This document shows, in pieces, positions 51,879 through 62,209 of a stretch of 64,000 bases of DNA. The first letter of the stretch is position 1; each line of letters starts with the position of its first letter. The notes beneath the pieces are model-generated. The model worked only from the letters and a program-made list of their open reading frames with translations. It had not been told where the DNA came from and made no database searches. The stretch lies in NCBI GenBank assembly GCA_963782445.1, contig CAWAJM010000001.1:558001-622000 (forward strand), written 5' to 3'. Source of the DNA: ZC4RG20 sp963782445. GTDB taxonomy: Bacteria > Pseudomonadota > Gammaproteobacteria > Steroidobacterales > Rariloculaceae. Made by a program: the position numbers and the translations under genes.

Positions 51879-53810
51879 ATGAACAGCAAGCGGCGACTTG
51901 TGGCGGCGCTCGCGGCGGCGGCCGCGACGGCGGGGACGAGCGGGGCGGTCTTGGCCGACGATGCGGGCCCGGGCAAAGCACCGTCGGCGGAATGGCGCGT
52001 CTGGGGCGGGAACTTGGCCGAGCAGCACTATTCGCCGCTCGCGCAAATCGACGCGTCGAATGCCGCCAAGCTGCAGGTCGTATGGCGCTGGTTCGGCGCC
52101 AATTTCGGTCCGCGGCCCGAGACGCGCAGCGAGGCGACGCCGCTCATGGTCGGCGGGGTGCTGTACACGACGGCCGGTCTCAAGCGCGACGTCGTCGCGA
52201 TCGATGCGACGACGGGCGAGACGCTGTGGCTCTGGCGGCCGAACGAAGGTACTCGCTTCGACGCGGGGGCGCGCAAGGGCTCGGGACGCGGCGTCGCCTA
52301 TTGGAGCGACGGCCACGGCGACGACCGCGTGTTGACGGTTACGCCGGGCTTTCATCTCGTCGCGCTCGACGCGCACACCGGGCGCCCGGAAGCGGGCTTC
52401 GGTGACGACGGGGCCGTCGACCTCAAGCAGGGCTTGCGCGGCGGCGGCGCCGAAGATGTCGGGTCCTCGTCGCCGCCCCTCGTCGTCGGAGACGTTGCCG
52501 TCGTCGGCCCCGCGCATCTCGTGAGTGTGCGGCCGAAGTCGAAAGCGCACGTCAAGGGCGATGTGCGGGGTTACGACGTGCGCACGGGCAAGCTGCTCTG
52601 GACGTTCCACACGATCCCCGAGCGCGGCGAGTTCGGTTACGACTCCTGGCTCAACGGTTCGGCCGAGTACACCGGCAATGCCGGCGTTTGGGCGCCGATG
52701 TCGGCCGATGCCGAGCTCGGCATCGTCTACCTGCCCGTCGAGGAACCGACGAGCGACATGTACGGCGGCGAGCGGCCCGGCAACGATTTGTTCGGGAATT
52801 CGCTCGTCGCGGTCGATGCCAAGACGGGCAAACGCGTCTGGCATCAGCAGCTCATCCACCACGACCATTGGGACTGGGATAACCCGACGGCCCCGATCCT
52901 GCTCGACGTCACGGTCGACGGACGCCCGGTCAAGGCCGTGGTGCAGCTTACGAAACAGGCCTTCGCCTACGCCTTCGACCGCAGGACCGGCAAGCCGCTG
53001 TGGCCGATCGTCGAGCGGCCCGTGCCGAAGTCCGACGTGCCCGGGGAGTGGTCCTCGCCGACGCAGCCGATCCCGACCAAGCCGCCGGCATTCGACCGTC
53101 AAGGCGTCGGGCCGGACGACCTCGTCGACTTCACGCCGGAGATTCACGCCGCGGCGCTCGAGGCCGTCAAGGGTCTGCGCATGGGCCCGGTCTTCTCGCC
53201 CGAGTCGCTCGAAAACGCACCGGACGGCACGCACGGCACCCTCGTGCTCCCGAGCTACGGCGGCGGCGCGAACTGGGAAGGCGGGGCCGTCGATCCCGAG
53301 ACCGGCATCCTTTACGTAGGCTCGGAAACGAATCCGGTCGTCGAGGCGCTGCGTCCCGATCCGGAGCATACCGACGTGCGCTACGTCTTCGCGCCGGGCC
53401 AGGTGCCGCACCCGATGGGCTTGCCGCTCGTGAAGCCGCCGTACGGACGTATTACGGCCATCGACATGAATCGCGGCGAGAACGTGTGGATGGTGCCGAA
53501 CGGCGATACGCCGCAGAAGATCAAGGACAACCCGGCGCTCAAGGGGCTGAAGATCCCGCCGACCGGCAAGCCCATGCAGGCCGAGCTGCTCGTGACCAAG
53601 ACGCTGCTGTTCGCCGGCGAGGGCTGGGGCGGCGACCCGATCCTGCGCGCGTACGACAAGGCGACCGGTAAGGTCGTGGCCCAGATCGAATTGCCGGGCC
53701 AGGTCGGCGGCCTGCCCATGAGCTACGCGGTTGGGGGGCGGCAGTTCATCGTGGTTTCGGTCGGGCGGCCGGACCCCGCGCAGCTCATCGCGCTCGCGCT
53801 GCCGGACTGA
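51879..53810 (+). CDS. PQQ-dependent dehydrogenase (quinoprotein glucose dehydrogenase-like)
   Basis: A 643-residue exported quinoprotein. Signal peptide is 1-26 (cleaved near VLA/DD). The eight-bladed propeller is seen in WRVWGGNLAEQHYSPLAQI, EATPLMVGGVLYTTAG, VVAIDATTGETLW and the metal/active-site motif HHDHWDWD (327-334). No c-heme motif is present, so it likely passes electrons to quinone or to a separate cytochrome. Substrate is unknown; sugars or alcohols. The ribosome site is GGGGGAGG 5 bases before the ATG. The upstream frame, from 51711, is part of the repeat region. Confidence 0.87.
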   Translation: MNSKRRLVAALAAAAATAGTSGAVLADDAGPGKAPSAEWRVWGGNLAEQHYSPLAQIDASNAAKLQVVWRWFGANFGPRPETRSEATPLMVGGVLYTTAGLKRDVVAIDATTGETLWLWRPNEGTRFDAGARKGSGRGVAYWSDGHGDDRVLTVTPGFHLVALDAHTGRPEAGFGDDGAVDLKQGLRGGGAEDVGSSSPPLVVGDVAVVGPAHLVSVRPKSKAHVKGDVRGYDVRTGKLLWTFHTIPERGEFGYDSWLNGSAEYTGNAGVWAPMSADAELGIVYLPVEEPTSDMYGGERPGNDLFGNSLVAVDAKTGKRVWHQQLIHHDHWDWDNPTAPILLDVTVDGRPVKAVVQLTKQAFAYAFDRRTGKPLWPIVERPVPKSDVPGEWSSPTQPIPTKPPAFDRQGVGPDDLVDFTPEIHAAALEAVKGLRMGPVFSPESLENAPDGTHGTLVLPSYGGGANWEGGAVDPETGILYVGSETNPVVEALRPDPEHTDVRYVFAPGQVPHPMGLPLVKPPYGRITAIDMNRGENVWMVPNGDTPQKIKDNPALKGLKIPPTGKPMQAELLVTKTLLFAGEGWGGDPILRAYDKATGKVVAQIELPGQVGGLPMSYAVGGRQFIVVSVGRPDPAQLIALALPD

Positions 53811-53904
53811 CACGCGCCGCCGTTGCGCCCAGGCAAAAGCGCCGCCACCGAGGTTTCCGCTCCTAGGAGAAGGCTACACGCGCTAACGACACAGCAGTGG
53901 CCCG

Positions 53905-54882
53905 CTAGGCCGTTTCCTCGGCCGCGAGAGCTTCGGCCGGCGCCTGCGCCGCCTGGCCGCGTGCGCGCCAAAGCGCCGCGAGCGCGCTGCCGATAAGCGA
54001 ATGGAACAGGCTCGAGATCGCGCTCGGCACGGCCGTCAGCGGATCCGGGAAGTTCTGATTCGCGAGTACGACGCCGAGCCCCGAGTTCTGCATGCCGACC
54101 TCGACGGAGATCGTGCGGGCCGAGATTACGCCCGCTGCGAGCAGCCGCGCGAGCGTGTAGCCGAGCAGAAAGCCCATGCCGTGCAGCAAGAACACGGCCA
54201 GCGTGAGCCGCGCGCCGGACTGCAGGATGTCGGCCCGGTTTGCGCCGATGATCGAAGCGACGATGAGCGTGATGAGCGCGACGGCGACGAGCGGTGCGGC
54301 CGGCAGCACGGCCGCGGTCACACGCCGTGCGTAGCGGCGCAGGAGCAGGCCGAGCACGATCGGCACGATTACGACCTGCACCGTATTGACGAGCAGGCCG
54401 CCGGCCGGCACATCGACGCGGCTGCTCGCGAGCAGGGTCGTGAGCGCGGGTGTCATGATCACCGACAGCAGCGTGGAGACCGCCGTCATCGAGACGGAGA
54501 GCGGCACGTCGGCGAGCGCGATATAGGAGATTACGTTCGAGGCCACGCCGCCGGGGCAGCATGAAACGAGGATCAGGCCGACGGCGAGCGGCGTCGGCAG
54601 GTGCAGCAGCCAGGCGATGCTCCAGCCCAGCGACGGCATGACGACGTACTGCAGCGCGACGCCGAGCGCGACGAGCCGCGGTTGCTTCGCGACGCGGCGG
54701 AAGTCGTCGACGGTCAACGTCAGGCCCATCGAGAGCATGATTGCGCCGAGGCTCACGGTGATGAGCGGGCCGCTGAACCACGTGAAGACGCCCGGACGAA
54801 ACAGTGCGAGGAGGCTCGCGGCGAGCGCCCAGAGCGGAAAGCCGAACGTCAGGACACGGAGCAAAGTCGCGTAGGCGGGCAT
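53905..54882 (-). CDS. bile acid:sodium symporter family (BASS) transporter
   Basis: A 325-residue membrane protein with nine or ten hydrophobic helices. The SCCPGGVASNVISYIALADVPLSVSMT motif is the hallmark of the bile acid:sodium symporter family, with TISVEVGMQNSGLGVVLA in the second half. Bacterial members carry organic anions such as pantoate, with sodium. The real substrate is not evident. It is convergent with the dehydrogenase gene and 17 bases after the carbonic anhydrase gene on the same strand, so they may be co-transcribed. Confidence 0.9.
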   Translation of the reverse strand: MPAYATLLRVLTFGFPLWALAASLLALFRPGVFTWFSGPLITVSLGAIMLSMGLTLTVDDFRRVAKQPRLVALGVALQYVVMPSLGWSIAWLLHLPTPLAVGLILVSCCPGGVASNVISYIALADVPLSVSMTAVSTLLSVIMTPALTTLLASSRVDVPAGGLLVNTVQVVIVPIVLGLLLRRYARRVTAAVLPAAPLVAVALITLIVASIIGANRADILQSGARLTLAVFLLHGMGFLLGYTLARLLAAGVISARTISVEVGMQNSGLGVVLANQNFPDPLTAVPSAISSLFHSLIGSALAALWRARGQAAQAPAEALAAEETA

Positions 54883-54899
54883 GCTTTTCTCGAGGCTGT

Positions 54900-55421
54900 T
54901 CAGCGCGGCGCGAGCTCGCGGCGGTAGCGCCTTCCCATCTCGGCGTAATGCTCGGCGCTTTTCGCGAGCATAGCCATCTCTTCGTCGGTGACCTCGCGGG
55001 CCCGGCGCGCGGGCACGCCCAGGATCAGCGAACGATCCGGAAACTGCTTGCCCTCGGTAATCAGCGCGTTTGCGCCGACGATGCAGTAGCGGCCGATGAC
55101 GGCATGACTCAGGATCGTCGCGCCGATGCCGATCAACGAGAAGTCGCCGACCGTGCAGCCGTGAACGGTCGCCGCATGACCGATCGTCACGTCCGCGCCC
55201 ACCGAAGCGGGCGCATCGCCGTCGACGTGCACGACGGCATTGTCCTGGACGTTGCTGCGGTCGCCGATAGAGATCGCGGCGCTGTCTCCGCGCAGCACGG
55301 CGCCGAACCAGACGCTCGCGTCGCGGCCGAGCACGACGCGGCCGATGACCGAGGCGTTGGGTGCGACGAAATACGCGTCGCCGGCCGTGACGACGCGGTG
55401 CTGCCCGAGATCGTACAGCAT
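54900..55421 (-). CDS. gamma-class carbonic anhydrase-like protein
   Basis: A 173-residue left-handed beta-helix protein like YrdA/CaiE. Hexapeptide repeats are seen in VWFGAVLRGDSAAISIGDRSNVQDNAVVHVD and GHAATVHGCTVGDFSLIGIGATIL. Three histidines at the expected places (VVHVD, IGHAA, VHGC) could bind zinc or iron. Such trimers may be carbonic anhydrases or acyltransferases. The ATG at 55421 is 2 bases before the gpmA stop, so the gene is the second of a gpmA-yrdA-BASS run. Confidence 0.87.
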   Translation of the reverse strand: MLYDLGQHRVVTAGDAYFVAPNASVIGRVVLGRDASVWFGAVLRGDSAAISIGDRSNVQDNAVVHVDGDAPASVGADVTIGHAATVHGCTVGDFSLIGIGATILSHAVIGRYCIVGANALITEGKQFPDRSLILGVPARRAREVTDEEMAMLAKSAEHYAEMGRRYRRELAPR

Positions 55422-55423
55422 GC

Positions 55424-56197
55424 TCAGCCCTTGGCCTTGCCGCCCGACGCCTGATTGGCGACGGCCTCGGCCGCTGCGGCGATGGCGGCGGGATCGCCGA
55501 GATATTCCGCGCGCGTCGGTCTCAGCGCGCCGTCGAGCTCGTAGAGCCGCGGGACGCCCGTCGGGATATTGAGGCTCACGATGGCGTCGTCGGAGATATC
55601 CTCGAGCATTTTGACGAGGGCGCGAAGGCTGTTGCCGTGGGCCGCGACCAGCACGTCGCGCCCGGCGCGCAGCTCCGGCACGATCCGGTCTTCCCAAAAG
55701 GGCAGGACGCGGCCGAGCGTGAGCTTCAGCGACTCCGTGGCCGGCACCGCCGATGGCGCGAGCCGCGCGTAGCGCGGGTCGTGGCGAGGGTGACGCGGGT
55801 CGTCGAGTTCGAGCGGCGGCGGGGGGATGTCGTAGCTGCGGCGCCAGATCTTGACCTGCTCGTCGCCGTGGCGCGCGGCGGTCTCGGCTTTGTCGAGGCC
55901 CTGCAGCGCGCCGTAGTGACGCTCGTTGAGCCGCCAGTGCCGCTCGACGGGGATCCACATGAGCTGCATCTCGTCGAGCACGAGCCAGAGCGTGCGGATC
56001 GCGCGCGTCAACACGGAGGTGAATGCAACGTCGAATTCGATCCCGGTCTCGCGCAGCGTGCGACCTGCGGCGCGGGCCTCCTCGATACCGAGCTCGCTGA
56101 GATCGACGTCGGTCCAGCCCGTGAACAGGTTCTTGAGGTTCCAGTCGCTTTGGCCGTGGCGGAGCAGGACGAGCCTGCCGGGTCTGTCTTCGTTCAT
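55424..56197 (-). CDS. gpmA: 2,3-bisphosphoglycerate-dependent phosphoglycerate mutase
   Basis: A 257-residue glycolytic enzyme that interconverts 3- and 2-phosphoglycerate. The RHGQSDWN motif (13-20) holds the phosphohistidine, and the partner His is in AAHGNSLRALV. FTGWTDVDLSELG and ERHYGALQGLDKAE are typical. The start at 56197 is chosen over the 56218 in-frame codon because the family begins with the strand next to the active site. It ends directly before the carbonic anhydrase gene. A terminator-like hairpin separates it from the glutamate dehydrogenase gene. Confidence 0.95.
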   Translation of the reverse strand: MNEDRPGRLVLLRHGQSDWNLKNLFTGWTDVDLSELGIEEARAAGRTLRETGIEFDVAFTSVLTRAIRTLWLVLDEMQLMWIPVERHWRLNERHYGALQGLDKAETAARHGDEQVKIWRRSYDIPPPPLELDDPRHPRHDPRYARLAPSAVPATESLKLTLGRVLPFWEDRIVPELRAGRDVLVAAHGNSLRALVKMLEDISDDAIVSLNIPTGVPRLYELDGALRPTRAEYLGDPAAIAAAAEAVANQASGGKAKG

Positions 56198-56216
56198 AGC
56201 CTGCCATTGTAAAGTC

Positions 56217-56241
56217 AAAAAAGGGGTCAGAGCCCTTTTTT
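56217..56241. terminator. terminator hairpin with A and T runs on both sides
   Basis: Six A, then GGG, a 7-base loop, CCC and six T form a perfect 9-base-pair stem at 56217-56241. On the minus strand the T run follows the stem as well, so it can end transcription in both directions. It lies just after the glutamate dehydrogenase stop (56249), so it mainly ends that gene before gpmA. The GGGGTCAGAGCCC core resembles dispersed terminator repeats in other proteobacteria. Confidence 0.7.
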
Positions 56242-56248
56242 ACCTTCT

Positions 56249-59200
56249 TCAGGCGAGCCGGTTGACCTCTTTGAGCGCGATCGAAAGCGTCGCGAAATCC
56301 ATGGGGCCGGCGGCCCGCATCTCGTCGAGCACGCTCGCTACGCGGGCGATGCGCACGCCGAGCGCTTTGAGCCAGTCGTCGAGCGCGGCGTCGAGGTTCT
56401 CGCAGCCGTACCGCGCGAGGATCGCGGCGACGACCGCTCGATGCTCGCGTGCCAGCGTCTCGCGCAGCGTCGCCCGGGCCATGGCCCGCCAATGCCCCTC
56501 GACTTGCAGCGCCTCGATCTGGCGCCCGATCCAGCCGAGGTGCAGGTGGCGGCCCACGTCCAGGTAGAGCCGCGCGAGGTCGCGCGGATCGAGTCCGCTC
56601 TCCTCGGCGAGCTCGACGATATCGAGGACCTGCGTCGTGACGCCGAGCCCGGCGACCTCGCGGGCGACGGCGGCCGGGACGTTGGCTTCCTCGAGCCGCC
56701 GCGACTCCTCCTCGAAGCGCCGCTCGCCGTCGCCGACGAGACTCGGGAGCACGCCGAGGACGCCGCGCACCCCGGAGCCGAAGCGGTTCACCATGGGCTC
56801 GACGTTCGAGCTGCGTCGAATAGCGCTGCAGAAACCAGTAGACGGCGTGCCGGACCCGGCGGCTGATCTCGAACATGACGTTGTACTGAACGCCGGCCGG
56901 CACGGCGTAATCGAGCGCTTCGATGCGCCGCCAAAGCGCGCGGACGCCGAAGACCTCGCGAACGATCGAATAGGCGCGCGCGACTTGAGCGAAGTCCGCG
57001 CCGGTCTCTTCGTGCGCGCGAAACGGAAAGTACGGGCCCATCCGATTGATCATGCTGCTCGAGATCATCATGGCGACGATCTCCCGGTGCAGCCGGTGCG
57101 AGTACATGAATGGCCGGAGCCGCGCCTTGAGCTGCGCGGGAAAATAGAGCTCGAGCTCGCGGGCGGAAAATGCATCGTCCGGGATGTCCGTGTCGATGAG
57201 GCTGCCCGTCAGCTCGAGCTTCGCATGGCTCATGATGACGGCGAGCTCCGGCCGCGTGAGCCCTTGTCCCGCCCGGCGCCGTTCCTCGAGCTGCTCGTCG
57301 GTCGGCAGGAACTCTAGGCCGCGGTCGAGCTCGCCGTGGGACTCGAGGATGCGCATGAGCCGGGTCTGCTCGCCGAGCCGCGCCGGTTCCTGCGAGCTCA
57401 TGACCGACAGCGCCTGCGTTTGCCCGTAGTTGTCGGCGAGCACGTGGGCCGCGATATCTTCCGTCATGGCCGCGAGCAAGGGATTGCGCCGCGCGGGCTT
57501 CAGAACCTCGGCGGCGAGCGCGGCGCTGAGCAGGATCTTGATGTTGACCTCTCGGTCCGATGTGTCGACGCCGGCCGAGTTGTCGATGAAGTCCGTGTTG
57601 ATGCGGCCACCCGCGAGCGCGTACTCGACGCGTCCGAGCTGCGTAAACCCGAGGTTCCCGCCCTCGGCGACGATGCGGCACTTGAGGTTGCGGCCGTCGA
57701 CGCGCACGGCATCGTTCGCAGGATCGCCGGCGTCGGCGTTGTCCTCGCTCGAGCCCTTGACGTACGTGCCGATGCCGCCGTTCCAGAGCAGGTCGACCGG
57801 TGCCGTCAGGATCGCGCGGATCAGGTCCGGTGGCGTCACGGTCGAGACCGTGAGCCCGAGCGCGGCACAAGCCGCCGGCTGCAGTTGAATCGACTTGCTC
57901 TGGCGCGCATAGATGCCGCCGCCCGGGGACAGCGTTTTGCGGTCGTAGTCGTCCCAGCTCGAGCGGGGCAGCTCGAACAGGCGCTTGCGCTCGGCGAAGC
58001 TCGCTGCCGGGTCGGGATCGGGGTCGATGAAGATGTGCTGGTGATTGAACGCCGCGACGAGCTTGATGTGCGGCGACATCAGCATGCCGTTGCCGAACAC
58101 GTCGCCCGACATGTCGCCGATCCCGGCCACCGTGAACGGCTCGGCCTGCGTGTCCAGGCCGAGCTCGCGGAAATGCCGGCGCACGCCGATCCAGGCACCG
58201 CGCGCCGTGATGCCCATCCTCTTGTGGTCGTAGCCCGCCGACCCGCCCGAGGCGAAGGCATCGCCGAGCCAGAACCCGTAGTCGGCGGCGATGCCGTTGG
58301 CGATGTCCGAGAACGTCGCCGTGCCCTTGTCGGCCGCGACGACGAGATAAGGGTCGTCGCCGTCGCGGGCGGCGACGCGCGGCGGCCGCACGACATTCTG
58401 GCCGACGATGTTGTCGGTGAGATCGAGCATGCCGCGAATGAACGTCTCGTAGCAGGCGACGACCTCGCGCTGGACGGCATCGCGGTCGCCTGCGGGCAGC
58501 TGCTTGCAGACGAAGCCGCCCTTGGCGCCGTTCGGCACGATGACCGTGTTTTTGACCTGCTGCGCCTTCATGAGCCCGAGGATCTCCGTGCGGAAGTCCT
58601 CGCGCCGATCCGACCAGCGGATGCCGCCGCGCGCGATGCGGCTGCAGCGCAGATGCACGGCCTCGACGCGCTGAGAATGGACGTAGATCTCGAAGGCCGG
58701 GCGCGGCCGCGGCAGATCGGGCACCTTGGACGGATCGAGCTTGAACGCGAGATAGGGCTTCGGCGCGCCGTCGATCTCCTGAAAGAAATTCGTGCGCAGC
58801 GTGGCTTCGAGCACCGCCGCAAATGCCCGCAGGATCCGATCCTCGTCCAGGCTCACGGTGCGATCGATCTCGGCTCGGATCGCGTCCAGATGCTCGGCGG
58901 CGGCCCGATCGCGGACGGCCGGCGTGAGCGCGGGGTCGAACAGGCTCCTGAAGCGTCCGATCAGCGCGCTGCAGAGCTGCGGATAGCGGGCCAGCACCTC
59001 CTGCACGTAACTCTGGCTGTAGCGCACGCCCCCCTGCAGCAGGTAGCGGCAATAGGCTCTGAGCACGGCGGCCTCGCGCCAGTTGAGCTCCGCGTTGACG
59101 ACGAAGCTGTTGAAGGCGTCGTTGTCGATTTCCCCGCGCAACGCGCGTGCGAAGCACTCCTCGAAGCGTTCCTCGATCGCGACCGCCTCGACGGGCTCGC

Positions 59201-61061
59201 CCGTACTGGCGGCGACCTCGAAGTCCTGAATGAACACGGTATCGGTTGCGAGCCCGACGGTATAGACGCGCTCGTCGAGCACGCGCAGGCCCATGTTCTC
59301 GAGCAAGGGAAGGGCGATATAGAGGGGAATAGGGGCGTCGAGGGAGAACGCCGAGAAGCGCAGCAGCGGGGTGCCGCGTTGCGCCTGGAACATGCGCATC
59401 TCGAGTGTGCTGCGGCGGTCCGCGAGCCGCTCCACGCAGAGCACGTCCTCGGCCGCGCGCTCGGGCGAGACTCCTTCTTGGTACGCCGCCGAGAATTGCT
59501 CGGAGAAGCGCTGGAACAGTGCCAGCGCGCGGTCCTCGGCGAAGTTCGCGAGCAGAACGTCGCGCAGCTTGTCGCTCCAGCTGCGCACTGCCGCGGCGAG
59601 CTCGCGCTCGAGCGCGTTCGCGTCGACCGCGGCGCGCTCCGCGGGATCGGTGTTGACGACGACTGTCAGGCGCGCGAGCGCCGAGTCCGAGATTCGCACG
59701 TCGGACTCGACGGAGCGGCCGGAGAGCCCGCGGCACAGCACTTCCTCGATGCGTGCGCGGGCGCGGTGGTTGTATTGGTCGCGGGGCAGATAGACGAGGC
59801 ACGAATAGAAGCGGCCGAAAGCGTCCCGGCGACAGAACAGGCGCAGCTGGCGCCGCTCCTGCAGTCCCAGGATGCCGTGCGTAATCCGTGCGAGGTCATC
59901 GACCGAGGCCTGGAACAGGTCGTCGCGAGGGAACGTATCGACGATGTGCTGCAGCGTCTTGCCGCGATGGCTGTTCGGGTCGAGGCCGGCCTGCTCGATG
60001 AGCTGACGGGCCTTGCGCCGGAGCAGCGGAATGTCCCGCGGCAGCTCGTTATAGGCGGACGACGTGAACAGGCCCAGGAAGCGGCGCTCGATCTGCGGGC
60101 GGCCGCGGGCGTCGAAGACTTTGATGCTGATGTAGTCGAGCCGCGCCGGCCGATGGACCCGCGAGCGGGCATTGGTCTTCGTTACGATCAGGGGGCGCGG
60201 CGAGCGTGCCTCGTCGCGCGCCGTGCCCGTGAGCCGCAGCGTTTCCTGCGGCCGTCCCTCGTCGCGCAGGATGCCGAGGCCCGTGCCGGCTACCGGCTGC
60301 AGCATGTCCGCGCTGCTGCCGCGCGCGAGCTTGTACTCGTGGTAGCCGAGCAGCGTGAAATGATCGTCCGCGAGCCACTCGAGGAACTCCGTTGCCTCCT
60401 GCCTCACATCGGCCGGCGGTCCTCGGGTCGCCGCGAGCTCGGCCGTTGCCGCCTGGAGCTCCCCGAGCAATGCGGGCCAGTCTTCGACCGAGTGCCGGAC
60501 GTTGCGCAGCGTCGCCGCAAGCTCGTTCTCGATTCTCCGCAGCGCTTCGGGGTCCGTGACGCGCGCGATCTCTACGTGAATGAAGGATTCGCGCGGCGCG
60601 TCCGCCGGGCGCTCGTCGACATAGACGCGCTTCAGCGCGCCGCGGCCGTCGCGCCGGACGCGCAGCAGCGGATGGATCGTGAGCACGATGCCGTGGCCCA
60701 GGGCGTTCAGCGTCAGCGTCACGGAGTCGACGAGAAACGACATGTCGTCGTTGACGAGCTCGACGAGCGTGTGCCGCGACGTGAACCCGTTGGCGTCGAG
60801 GGTCGGATTGAACGCGCGGATCTTGGGCGTGCCGGGCTTGCGGATCCGTGCCCAGTCGAGGTGGTCCAGCGCGGCGGCCGCGAGCGCGGTGGGGTCGCGG
60901 GCCAGGTCCTCGCTGGGGACCTGCGCATAGTAACGTTCGACGAAGCGGACGGGATCGACCTCGACCGCGGGGTGGACTTCGCACCGTGCGCCGCACGCCG
61001 CGATCGCCTTGAGTCGCTCGGCGCCGCTGTGCAGCGGGCGCGCTTCTGGCTTAGCGGGCAT
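56249..61061 (-). CDS. NAD-dependent glutamate dehydrogenase, large type, frameshifted near 56805
   Basis: A very large catabolic glutamate dehydrogenase (the ~180 kDa bacterial type). It oxidises glutamate to 2-oxoglutarate in the cytosol. The frame is open from 61061 and has ARGGIRWSDRREDFRTEILG, KGGFVCKQL and GDMSGDVFGNGML, the conserved catalytic block. At 56800-56810 the frame is lost: CTCGAACGTCGAGCC needs one A removed to read LDVEPMVNRFGSG. The C-terminal part then continues in the shifted frame to 56249. The corrected length is 1603 residues, exactly normal. Left as it is, the frame would read on into gpmA and the carbonic anhydrase gene, giving a false 2053-residue protein. Confidence 0.9.
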
Positions 61062-61240
61062 CGCGAGCGATTGACGTTGCGGCTGGATCGAGTACCCTGG
61101 CGCGAGGCCTATCTTTCACTATCGACGTTTCCCTGCCGCCGCTCGCCGGCGCCGGCGAGTCAGAACCGGACTACTAGGTTAAACGTTGCGCGCGAGACCG
61201 GCCAGCGGTAGGGCTCGGGGTGCGGCGGGAAAGTATCGTT

Positions 61241-62113
61241 ATGAACGGCAAAACGGGCGAGGACCCACGCAAGCCTTCGGGGCGGACCGAAGACGCCGCG
61301 GAGCCGGCTGAATCGGCGGTCGAGATCCGCTACGACCGCTACTTGCAGCTCGACGCGCTGCTCGGTGCGCAGCGGCCCGTGGTCGGCCACCACGACGAGA
61401 TGCTGTTCATCATTCAGCATCAGGTCTCGGAGCTGTGGTTCAAGCTCGTGCTGCACGAGCTCGACGCCGCGCTAGAGTGTCTGAAGCAGGACGAGCTCGC
61501 GCGCAGCATCAAGACGCTCGGCCGCATCACGACGGTCCAGCAGCAGCTGACGTCCCAGTGGGCTGTGCTCGCAACGCTCACCCCCCGCGAATACGCCGCG
61601 TTCCGCGACGCGCTCGGCACGGCGTCCGGGTTCCAGTCGCCGCAATACCGCGTGCTCGAGTTCAAGCTCGGCAACAAGGCGCGCAATCTGCTGCCGATGT
61701 TCCGCCATCATCTGGAATACTACCGCACGTTGAAACGGGCCCTCGAGAGCCCGAGCCTCTACGACGAGTTCCTACGCTATCTGTACCGTGTGGGCCACCG
61801 CGTCCCGCTCGAGCGCGTCGAGCGGGACTGGACGGAGCCTTACGAGCACCATCCGGGCGTCGTCGACGTCTTTCAGGTCATCTACGAGCACCCGGAGGAG
61901 TACTGGGCCGCCTACGAGGTCTGCGAGCGGCTCGTGGACATCGAGATGAACTTCCAGAGCTGGCGCTTCCAGCACATGAAGACCGTGGAGCGCATCATCG
62001 GCTACAAGGCGGGCACGGCCGGCACGGCCGGGGTCAAGTTCCTCAAGAAGGCGCTCGATATCCAGTTCTTTCCCGAGCTCACCGAAGTGCGTACACGTAT
62101 CGGCGGGACGTGA
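61241..62113 (+). CDS. kynA: tryptophan 2,3-dioxygenase
   Basis: A 290-residue heme enzyme that opens the indole ring of tryptophan to N-formylkynurenine, the first step of the kynurenine pathway. Recognised from YDRYLQLDALLGAQ, HHDEMLFIIQHQVSELWFKL (with the proximal-side His-like residues), LGTASGFQSPQYRVLEF and the C-terminal WRFQHMKTVERIIGYKAGTAGTAG. The ATG at 61241 is preferred; a GTG at 61220 would add seven residues. Other kyn genes are not in the window. It is divergent from the glutamate dehydrogenase gene. Confidence 0.94.
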   Translation: MNGKTGEDPRKPSGRTEDAAEPAESAVEIRYDRYLQLDALLGAQRPVVGHHDEMLFIIQHQVSELWFKLVLHELDAALECLKQDELARSIKTLGRITTVQQQLTSQWAVLATLTPREYAAFRDALGTASGFQSPQYRVLEFKLGNKARNLLPMFRHHLEYYRTLKRALESPSLYDEFLRYLYRVGHRVPLERVERDWTEPYEHHPGVVDVFQVIYEHPEEYWAAYEVCERLVDIEMNFQSWRFQHMKTVERIIGYKAGTAGTAGVKFLKKALDIQFFPELTEVRTRIGGT

Positions 62114-62209
62114 GATCCGGCGACGCCCAGCCGAACGCCGTGGAGAGTCCGTAGTCGGTATTGGACCAAGCCCGCTCACGCCCCCAGCGCCCCGCTCGCC
62201 TTTGGCCGC

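Noticed and set aside
54900..61061. A single 2053-residue protein in the minus frame
   Set aside because: It is the glutamate dehydrogenase, then an out-of-frame stretch over its own C-terminus and gpmA, then the carbonic anhydrase, joined by a one-base frameshift.
57336..61211. A 1291-residue open frame on the plus strand
   Set aside because: It is antisense to the glutamate dehydrogenase, with arginine- and valine-rich composition typical of a shadow frame in high-GC DNA.
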